Below are positions 1 through 7,419 of a stretch of 64,000 nt of DNA, piece by piece. The DNA is from JANOYY01 sp043720395 (GTDB lineage Bacteria; Actinomycetota; Acidimicrobiia; Acidimicrobiales; JANYDT01): contig JAYSSR010000062.1 of NCBI GenBank assembly GCA_043720395.1, forward strand, positions 21,320-85,319, in the 5' to 3' direction. The stretch's first letter is position 1; each line of letters begins with the position of its first letter. The notes under the pieces are model-generated. The model was not told the DNA's origin and did no database searches. It worked only from the letters and a program-made list of their open reading frames with translations. A program made the position numbers and the translations under genes.

Positions 1-751
1 TCCACGCGTCCTTCGACGATTTCGCCTGCGCCTTCAGCGCCGACTTTCGCGCCGACAGGGCGTCCTTGACCGCGGTGAACTCCTCGAGTCCGAGGATGTT
101 GGCGATCGCGTCGTGGAGTCGGCTCGGGCCGTCTTCGATCAGACCACCCAGCTCGCCGTAGGAGAGGAACGGGCGATAGGTGAGCAGCGCCTGCGCCCAA
201 CCCAACGAGGCGAGCGGCACGGGATCCTTCCCCGGACGCTTCACCATCGACACACCGTCGGCCAGATCGTTGCCGGACCACTGTCGCGACAGCGTCATCA
301 TCGAGGTGCCCCTCGCTGACAACTCGACCTCGATCTGGGTCGCACCCGCGTGATGAAGGTTCTTCCAACCCTTGCGCAGATCGCCGCTCTTCTTGTCCGC
401 CCAGCGAGCGTTGTCACCGGTCAACAGCAACTCGATCGACTCGGCGAGACTGCTCTTGCCCGACCCGTTCCGACCCGTGATCACCGTGAGCCCCGGCCCG
501 GCGCGTAGCGGCACCGAGACCTTCGTGCCGATGCCGCGGAAGCCCTCGACGGAGAGACTGGTCAGGTACACGTCCACCGGCATGCCTGTGTCCGCAACGG
601 ACGGCGCGTCGACGTTGGCCAACACGGTTTCGATCAACGACCGGGGACCCACGGTGAGGTCACTCGAGGCCAGGCGCTCGCCGACGATCTCACGCAGCGT
701 CCGTGTCGCTGCCCGGCCGCCGACATCGTGTGCCGGCGCGGGATCAGGCAT
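1..751 (-). CDS. AAA-family ATPase, SMC/RecF-like (N-terminal part)
   Basis: The gene runs off the left edge, so only the first 250 codons are seen. After a ~56-residue N-terminal stretch the protein has the SMC/RecF-type opening (LTSLSVEGFRGIG, about residues 63-75) and a Walker A loop GRNGSGKSS at about 93-101, followed by LAESIELLLTG. Such ATPases act on DNA or as the motor of nuclease and defence complexes; the partner domain lies outside the window. The ATG at 751 overlaps the end of the upstream phosphoesterase by 8 bp, so the two are probably translated from one mRNA. A start at the internal Met57 is possible. Family assignment is firm, the specific role is not known. Confidence 0.85.
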   Translation of the reverse strand, partial: MPDPAPAHDVGGRAATRTLREIVGERLASSDLTVGPRSLIETVLANVDAPSVADTGMPVDVYLTSLSVEGFRGIGTKVSVPLRAGPGLTVITGRNGSGKSSLAESIELLLTGDNARWADKKSGDLRKGWKNLHHAGATQIEVELSARGTSMMTLSRQWSGNDLADGVSMVKRPGKDPVPLASLGWAQALLTYRPFLSYGELGGLIEDGPSRLHDAIANILGLEEFTAVKDALSARKSALKAQAKSSKDAW

Positions 752-1700
752 TGCCCGAACCTGGAACTGCGACGAGGTTCTCCTGTTCGAGGTCGCTCTC
801 GCCGCTCCAGCGGTAGGCAACGAGGGAGCCACCGCGGGCCGCCGAGTAGTCGACGCACACGGCCCGCTTCGACTGCAGCTCCGGCTTGCCTCTCGCCCAG
901 TAGTGACCGAAGACGACCGGTCTTGGGTCCGTGTCGAGCTCGACCAGTAGCGAATCGGGCAGCGGGAGATCAGGAAGCTGTTCGCGAACTTCGTCACCCT
1001 CGACGATGGCCGAGTTGCGGAACGTGCGGGGTTCCTCTCGCCACCATTGAATCCGCGCCTCGCGACGTTCATGATCGCCCTTGTCGCGAAACGTCAGCCC
1101 GTTGGGCAGCTCCACTTCGATTCCCTTGAGGAGCGTCTCGATCGCCTCGTGGTCGGCCGTTCCCTTCATATGCGCGCCTACGAGTAGGTCGTGGGTCACC
1201 AGTCCGGCGCCGTTCGTGCGCTCCTTGACGTGCTCGATCCGTCCACGCTGCCAGCACGCGTGGACAACCCTCAGGCCGGGCAGGTCAATCCACATCGGCA
1301 GGGTCTCGAACCATCCGAGGTACTCGCGATGGAGCGGGCTCCCCTCACCCACTTGCTCCAGGAACGCCCTGTGCTGCGATCGCTTGTTCGCGCTGTCGTG
1401 ATCGCGAAGGAACTTGCCGGGATGCCCGGGTCGCTCGGTCGCCCATGCAAGCGCGTTCCATTCGTGGTTGCCCAGCGTGACCAATGCTGTGCCGGCATCG
1501 TGCATCTCCCGCACGAGCGTGACGACCTCGATCTGCTGCTTCCCACGGTCGATGAGATCGCCCACGAACACCGCCCGCCGGCCCGCGTGCCGCCACGCTC
1601 CATTGGTACGGGCGTACCCAAGCTTGGTGAGGAGTCGCACGAGAGCGTCGTACTCCCCGTGCACATCACCGATTACGTCGAGTCCACCATCTTTCTTCAT
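744..1700 (-). CDS. PPP-family metallophosphoesterase
   Basis: A 318-residue protein with the ordered motifs of calcineurin-like PPP phosphatases: GDVHG near the N-terminus, GDLIDRG about 40 residues later, GNHEW, then HACWQRG and FGHYW as the two distal metal-binding His motifs. These residues form the dimetal site that hydrolyses phosphoesters. I chose the ATG at 1700 (MKKDGGLDVIGDVHG) because a longer in-frame start at 1748 adds only non-conserved residues. It lies directly upstream of, and overlaps, the SMC-like ATPase, so the two likely work together, perhaps on nucleic acid ends or a nucleotide signal. The substrate (protein, nucleotide or nucleic acid) cannot be told from the sequence. 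Confidence 0.85.
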   Translation of the reverse strand: MKKDGGLDVIGDVHGEYDALVRLLTKLGYARTNGAWRHAGRRAVFVGDLIDRGKQQIEVVTLVREMHDAGTALVTLGNHEWNALAWATERPGHPGKFLRDHDSANKRSQHRAFLEQVGEGSPLHREYLGWFETLPMWIDLPGLRVVHACWQRGRIEHVKERTNGAGLVTHDLLVGAHMKGTADHEAIETLLKGIEVELPNGLTFRDKGDHERREARIQWWREEPRTFRNSAIVEGDEVREQLPDLPLPDSLLVELDTDPRPVVFGHYWARGKPELQSKRAVCVDYSAARGGSLVAYRWSGESDLEQENLVAVPGSGNA

Positions 1701-1891
1701 GGCCCGATCCTCGCATGTACGTGAGAACGAAACGCGAGGCACCGTCAACCGGTGCCAACTTCGAACGGTTTCGGGCAGTTCACCTCAGATTTGTGAAGTC
1801 CGACGAACATCCGCTACCGACGTCGGCGACATCTTGGACAAGGTGCTGTGATGGACGGAGATTCGAAACCGCAATTGTTCCGGAAACATGG

Positions 1892-1914
1892 CTGTTCCGG
1901 TAAGAGCGGAACAG
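1892..1914. promoter_or_regulatory. 23-bp inverted repeat, probable AbiEi operator
   Basis: CTGTTCCG and CGGAACAG are perfect 8-bp arms separated by 7 bp. A further half-site TGTTCCGG lies at 1876-1883. A good -10 hexamer TATTAT sits just downstream at 1919-1924, so the repeat covers the -35 region, and the antitoxin start is at 1955. AbiEi antitoxins are known to autoregulate through inverted repeats; that this is the site here is inference from position. Confidence 0.6.
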
Positions 1915-1954
1915 CGGATATTATGGAACGCATGCCGACTTCAGTGGTTCAAAG

Positions 1955-2995
1955 ATGAGCTTAGAGCGCGAGCTGTTGGCGAGGTTCGTGGCGATCCTGC
2001 CGCCCGGCTGGAAGGTGACTGTCTCCAGGCAGGTATCCAAGGGCTTCGACTCGCTGTACCGCGTTGGGTCGCCGGATGGCTCGGAGATCCGTCTCGCCAT
2101 CGAGACGAAACGTGCGCTTGCACCACGCGATGTGCCCCGAGTGGTAGCCAAAATGCGCGAGGCCGCACGACGGTTCCGGTCTCCCGTGGCTCTTGTGGTC
2201 GCTGCTCCGTATCTGAGTGAGCTTGCCCGGGCCGCGCTGGAGGGCGAGGGATTTGGTTTCATCGATGCAACGGGCAACGTACTCATTCGGTGCGACCGCC
2301 CAGGATTGTTCATCAGGTCGACCGGTGCTTCGCGTGACCCGTCACCATCGGATGACATGCTGCAAAGCCTGGGAGGGCGCGGCGCGGCGCGAGCAGTACG
2401 GGCGCTCGTGGATTTCCGGCCGCCGTTCGGTATCCGAGACCTTGCTAGTCGTGCCGGTGTCCCGCTGGGAACGTTGTCTCGTACTGTCGATGTTCTTGAC
2501 CGCGATGGCCTGATCGAACGAGCTGAACGAGGGCCGATTGAGCGAGTCGACGTAAGAGGCGTCATTCGACGTTGGGCGAAGGACTACAGCATCGTTAAAT
2601 CGAACCGGGTGGTAAGCGCGCTCTCGACTCGCGGGCTTCCTTCGCTGAAGCAGCAGCTAGCAACAAGAGCGTCTGCGTACGCAGCCACCGGCGCATTTGC
2701 CGCGTCGCAGTTTGCACCGGTTGCGCCAACGCGGCTTGCGGCCTTGTACGTGTCCGACCCCGAGGACTTCGCTGTTCGCATGGACCTGCGGCTCGTCGAC
2801 GCCGGCGCCAACGTGTGGCTCATTGAACCGGCGAGCGACGTGGTTTTCGATCGCGTGACTCGTCGCGGAGACCTTGTGTGCGTCAGTGCTCCCCAGCTCG
2901 CAGTCGACCTTTTGACCGGTCCCGGACGTGACCCGTCGGAGGGCGAGGAGTTCCTCACTTGGATGGAGAAGAATGACAATGCGTGGCGAGCCTGA
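1955..2995 (+). CDS. AbiEi-type antitoxin / winged-helix regulator
   Basis: A 346-residue protein. Residues ~150-190 (FGIRDLASRAGVPLGTLSRTVDVLDRDGLIER, here split by eye) form a winged helix-turn-helix. The C-terminal third (YVSDPEDF, DAGANVWLIEP, PQLAVDLLTGPGR, EGEEFLTWM) resembles the C-terminal domain of type IV toxin-antitoxin AbiEi proteins, which repress their own operon and counteract the AbiEii nucleotidyltransferase. The N-terminal ~110 residues contain a LAIETK segment reminiscent of a PD-(D/E)XK core, function unknown. The usual toxin gene should follow with a short overlap; here only its first codons survive (see 2973). The antitoxin itself looks intact. Confidence 0.7.
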   Translation: MSLERELLARFVAILPPGWKVTVSRQVSKGFDSLYRVGSPDGSEIRLAIETKRALAPRDVPRVVAKMREAARRFRSPVALVVAAPYLSELARAALEGEGFGFIDATGNVLIRCDRPGLFIRSTGASRDPSPSDDMLQSLGGRGAARAVRALVDFRPPFGIRDLASRAGVPLGTLSRTVDVLDRDGLIERAERGPIERVDVRGVIRRWAKDYSIVKSNRVVSALSTRGLPSLKQQLATRASAYAATGAFAASQFAPVAPTRLAALYVSDPEDFAVRMDLRLVDAGANVWLIEPASDVVFDRVTRRGDLVCVSAPQLAVDLLTGPGRDPSEGEEFLTWMEKNDNAWRA

Positions 2996-3011
2996 CCCGC
3001 TGTACGTACGA
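2973..3011 (+). pseudogene. remnant of an AbiEii-like toxin start (13 codons)
   Basis: An ATG overlapping the antitoxin stop by 23 bp opens MTMRGEPDPLYVR, which fits from memory the N-terminus of AbiEii-type nucleotidyltransferases encoded next to this antitoxin family. After codon 13 the frame runs into unrelated sequence that reads as an Mrr nuclease end on the other strand. No nucleotidyltransferase motif follows. I read it as a toxin gene deleted after its start; the alternative is a chance overlap ORF. Confidence 0.5.
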
Positions 3012-3190
3012 TGCGAACGGTTCGCTTCGCCTGTACGCCGACGCCGTATTCGATCATCAACTCGGCGAGGCGTTGACCGTCGATCAGTACGAGCCGCACC
3101 GGAACGGTGGGCGCCCACTCGACCGCTCCAGCGCTGAAGCGACTGGTGGTGATGAACACGCCCGACTCGGCCTTGCCGCGTCAATCGCGT
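3012..3190 (-). pseudogene. C-terminal remnant of an Mrr-type restriction endonuclease
   Basis: On the minus strand the frame reads GVFITTSRFSAGAVEWA, VLIDGQRLAELMIEYGVGVQ and VRIVR, the conserved C-terminal end of Mrr-family restriction nucleases (FITTS..F and LIDG..L..LMI.YGVGV are hallmarks). An in-frame TGA precedes RGKAESGVF, no upstream catalytic PD-(D/E)XK region is seen, and the 3' end stops abruptly at about 3012 where the toxin remnant begins. It is therefore a decayed fragment, about 60 codons long. Confidence 0.7.
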
Positions 3191-3402
3191 AGACCCGTGA
3201 TGGCGTGCCGTCCACGTGGCTCCCGGGCACCCACCTCCAGAAAGTCACGAACGGACTTCTTTCCTGCCAACCTGGCACGGTAACGCAATCGAAAATCGGC
3301 TGGCGCTGTTTGGCGGACATTGAGAGCCTGGCGTGTGTAGTCTGCCGGTCGGTCAGCACGCTCGGACTCGGGCAAATGAAAACAGAGCGGATGCGCACTT
3401 GG
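3191..3402. other. 212-bp gap, no supported gene
   Basis: Between the Mrr remnant and the helicase operon I see no ORF with recognisable homology. Minus-strand frames here are broken by stops and may hold further unrecognisable remains of the nuclease gene. Confidence 0.4.
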
Positions 3403-4020
3403 TCAGAGCCCAGCGACTCTCAGCCGGTCCTCCACTTCGGTCGGTTCGAGCCCAAGACCCACCATCACCGGCACGGCCATCGACGCCGAAGCGAGCACGG
3501 TTACACGCCCACTGTTCACGACGCGTACGGCCTCGCCGACATCGGCCAGCCCGGGATCGCCGCCCGGCGCGACGACCCAGAGATGCGGCAGAACCGCCAC
3601 AGCGCCCGGGTCGGCGGAACGCACCCACAGCTCGCGTCCATCGATCAGCGCTGCGGCGGCCCGGTGGTGGCCGACAAGGATCGCGAGCCGACCCTGCGCG
3701 TCCGCAACCACGAGCGGATAGCGGTTGGCAATCTTGTGTTGGTCGGCGGCGGTGCGCCCCGTTCGCTCCCAATCGCCCGTCAGGTAGTACACGACGTGGT
3801 GTCGTAGTACCCACGGCTGGGTCGACCACAAGGCCCGCGGGTCGACGCGCGTCAGCGTCGCTGGATGCTCGAGAATCTGCGCCGCGGAAGGCGTCTTCGG
3901 CCCGCCCTTGCGGGACGGCAGTCGTGGCCACGGCGCCAATACTTGGTCGTGACCGGCGAACAACGTGTCGACGTCGCTCCGACCCCACAGGCGGACTGCG
4001 TCCTCGAAGACGTCGGTCAA
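3403..4020 (-). CDS. hypothetical protein, third gene of the addBA operon
   Basis: A 205-residue protein starting at a TTG that overlaps the addA stop in a TTGA arrangement, so translation is coupled. A longer in-frame start exists but lies inside addA. The middle region PLVVADAQGRLAILVGHHRAAAALIDG resembles the GHHRxxAA motif of ParB/sulfiredoxin-fold proteins, which in ParB nuclease-like domains binds nucleotide. No DNA-binding domain is visible. By position it may assist the AddAB-like complex; the function is unknown and the fold suggestion is weak. Confidence 0.65.
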   Translation of the reverse strand: MTDVFEDAVRLWGRSDVDTLFAGHDQVLAPWPRLPSRKGGPKTPSAAQILEHPATLTRVDPRALWSTQPWVLRHHVVYYLTGDWERTGRTAADQHKIANRYPLVVADAQGRLAILVGHHRAAAALIDGRELWVRSADPGAVAVLPHLWVVAPGGDPGLADVGEAVRVVNSGRVTVLASASMAVPVMVGLGLEPTEVEDRLRVAGL

Positions 4021-7000
4021 CTCGACTCGCTCACGTCGACGGCCGGTCCGAGAGCAACCTCGGTCAGCACACCGGTTCGGGGGTGCACGGCCACGATGAT
4101 CCGTTCGCTTACTTTCATGCCGGTCGCCGCTTCGAGGAGTCGGCCGTAGGCGTCGAGCTGTCCGGTGTAGCGAAGTCTGAGATCGTCGGAAGTACCCGAG
4201 TCGGCCTTCCAGTCGGCGACCGCAATCGTGCGATCGGGGAGTTGCCACACGAGATCAGCGATCGCAGCCATCACGACACCGTCGATGCTGCCGTCCATCG
4301 GGAGCTCGCGCCACCAGTGACTCGCTGTACTAGCGCGCTTCCACGCATCGCTCAACCGCAACGCTCCGACCGCCGAGCGGACCGCGGCCACGTCGACGAC
4401 CGCGTACTGAGCGGCCGCCGTTGCTTCGAGTTCGTCGAGGCGCTCGTCACCGTCGTCCGGTTGCATCAGCTCGGCAACGTGGTGGACGGCGCTTCCGAGT
4501 CGGCGGCCCAACGTCGGGTCATACGATCGGCCAGGGTCGCCCACGTCGTCGGGGCCCGGCGCCTCGACCGGTCCGGTCATCCCCGCATCGGCAGCGCCTG
4601 GGCTCGCGGTCGTATGGGTTCCGCTCGGACGCCCCGTCCGTAGCTCCGGGCTCGATGGACGAGCGTCGAGAACCCGTCGCCGCTCCCTGCGCCAGCCGTC
4701 CATGTCTGCCAACGACACGACCATGGCCGCCGAGTCGGTCTCGGCGTTCGCGGGGACGCCCCCGACGCGGTCGGTTCCCGGTATGACCGACCGGCTCGCG
4801 GCCGCGGCAACCGCAACCGCCGTGTGCAGGTCGTGTGCAATGCGTCGTTTTCCGTCCGACTGCGTCATCTTCGACAGCTGCGGATGGAACAGCGATACGG
4901 CGAGGTGGTCGCGGGCGCGGGTACATGCGACGTAGGCGAGCCGTTCGGTCTCGAGCCCGTCGGCGTCGGTCTCCGCGTCGGCAATCGTCTTGTAGGACAG
5001 CTCGCGGACTTCGACGTCCTCCCAGTCGTCGCCGAGCTTGACCGACAGTTTCATCATTGGCATTGCTTCACCCGACTCACTTGTCGACCATCGAAGGTGA
5101 AGGCCGCCGTGGCGGGTGGCCTGGCCGAGCCCGGCCACGATCGCGATGGGGAACTCCAACCCTTTGGCCGCATGGATCGTAAGTATGCGTACGGCATCGT
5201 CGTCGGGTTCGGGGACGACCCGGTCACTCGACGTCGCACCCTGCTCAGCGGCGTGCACGCAGCGGGTCAGGAACTCTCGCAATGTCGCAGTCGAGTTGCC
5301 CGCAGCGAATTGATCGGCGGTGTCGACGACAAGTTGGAGGCGTGCCCACGCGTCGCGCGGCCTCGGTGCGTCGAGCGCGATCGCTTCGAGGGAACGGTCC
5401 CGGATGACGGCCCGGACCATGTCGGGCACGGCCAACTCGAAGCGCCGACGGTACAGCGACCACATCCATGCCAGCCCTGCCGGGACCGGCCCCTCGGTCG
5501 GCAACACGCGTTCCTCGGACGCTGCCGGGTCGGCATCGTCGGCCGCGGGAACAATCGTGAACCGGCCCCCGGCCTGCTTCCACGCGAGGAGTTCGTCGTC
5601 GGACGCGCCGATCGAGCGGCTTCGCAGCGCCGCGACGATCTTCGCCGGATCGGCCGGATCGTCGATGGCTGCCAGTGCGACGACGACGTCGGCGATCTCC
5701 TGCGATTCCCACGCCAGCCCCCGACCTTCGAACCGGAACGGGTTCCCAAGTTTCGTAAGTGCACGTGCTAATTGTGGGAGCAGCGACCGCGTCCGCAGAA
5801 GCACCGCGATGTCCGATGGCCGCGCAACACGTCGCTCGCCGGTTTCCTTGTCGATGATCTCCCACGACCCCAAAGGCATCGCCGACGACCGCCGCGATGG
5901 CATCGGATTCAAGCGTCTTGAGGTCATCGCCTGCCTTCGGATCGACCGGCCCCCCGAACGACATCACCCCCGGACCGGCGAGCGAGGGGGCAAGGTCGCT
6001 TCGGGTGGACGTCAGCTCCTGGAACGCGACCTGATCGCTCGTCGGACCTCGGAACAGTTCCGAGAAGACGGCGTTCGTCCATTCGACGATGCATTCCCGC
6101 GAGCGAAAACTGCGGTCCAGGATCTCGAGGCGGTCCGCGAAACGGTCCTTCATCGCGGTGTACACGCCAACGTCGGCGCGTCGGAACCGGTAGATCGACT
6201 GCTTGGGGTCGCCCACGAACACGAGACGGTCGGGCTGCAGGTCGAAGCGACCCTTCGGGAGCGGCACCGCGTCGCTGGCGTCGACGATGTCTGCGTCGCC
6301 CGCGAACGAGAGCGCCATCGCAATCTCGGCCTGGAGAGGGTCGGTATCCTGGAACTCGTCGATCAGCAGATGGCGGTACTGCTGCCGACACCGCACACGT
6401 GTGGCCGGATCACTGCAGACCATGTCGCGGGCGAGGACCAGCACGTCGTGGAACGTGAGCAGTCCGGACTGTCGACGCTGCTCCGCCGATTCGACCGCCG
6501 CCGCCGCAACAAAGCTGAGAAGCGGCAGGAACGCCTCGTTCGCGACGCTTCCGAGAACGGGCCGTGCGCGATCGACCCGACGGCGAGCGTCATCGATGTC
6601 CGCCCAGTTCTTCGCCGATCCGACCCGCTGACGACCAAGAAGCGACGCCACCAACGCGTGGCAGAGCGCGAAACCGTCGTCGGGTTCAACGGTGTTCAAC
6701 AAATCGATCCGATGCGGGATCTCGTCGGTGATCTTGGCTGCGAGCTTGTCGTCGACCCCCGGGCCCAGCATCACCTGCGCCTCGGCGAGCACACTGGCGA
6801 ACGCCGCGATCACACCGCCGACAGGGACCGGCGTGATGGACGGTTGCGCTGTGCGCCGGTTGAGCCACGACCGGCAGCGGTCCCATTCACCGTCCAGCTC
6901 GGCTGCGATGTCGCGCCAGCGAGCCAGGTCGACGCCGAGCCCGACCGAGCGGTCCAACGCCTCGCCGAGCAGGCCGTCGGCGGCGAGCAGCCGATTGCTG

Positions 7001-7419
7001 ATCGTGACCCATCGCTGATCGAATCGTTCGGCCTGCGCAAGCTCGTCGACGATCTCGACCCTCCCGGGCAGACCGACCACCTCATGGTTCGCCATGATGA
7101 GACGCTGCGCGAACGCGTGGAGCGTGATGATCGGCGCCAGATGGAAGTGACGGAGCGCCTCGCTCGCACGCTCCTCCGCGACCTGGCCTGCGGGGAGAGC
7201 GCCTTGCGGGTCGTCGGTCACGCTGTCGATCCGGTCGCTGCCAGATGCTTTCACGAGCGCGACCCGGACCCGGTCGCGAAGCTCCGCGGCGGCCTTCTCG
7301 GTGAACGTGATCGCGGCAATCTGATCGATGGTGCAGTCCCCCGCCAGGATCAGGCGAACGATCCGACGGACGAGACGTGCGGTCTTCCCGGTGCCCGCGC
7401 CGGCGTCCATGAAACTCAC
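4017..7419 (-). pseudogene. addA: AddA/UvrD-like helicase-nuclease, frameshifted
   Basis: About 1,133 codons, the size of AddA-like UvrD/REP helicases. In order: Walker A AGAGTGKTARLV at residues 5-16, AITFTEKAAAELRDR, LLIDEFQDTDPLQ (motif II), FVGDPKQSIYRFRRAD (motif III), ILTIHAAKGLEFP (motif V), YVACTRARDHL (motif VI), and a C-terminal RecB-type nuclease core with AVADWKAD. The frame breaks near codon 516: DAIAAVVGDAFG is followed, one base later, by SWEIIDKETGERR. The break falls in a run of four C on the plus strand (5868-5871); three would restore a continuous protein. It may be a sequencing error, a real mutation or slippage. The GTG start overlaps addB by GTGA. The N-terminal Q motif usually preceding Walker A is missing. 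Confidence 0.85.
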
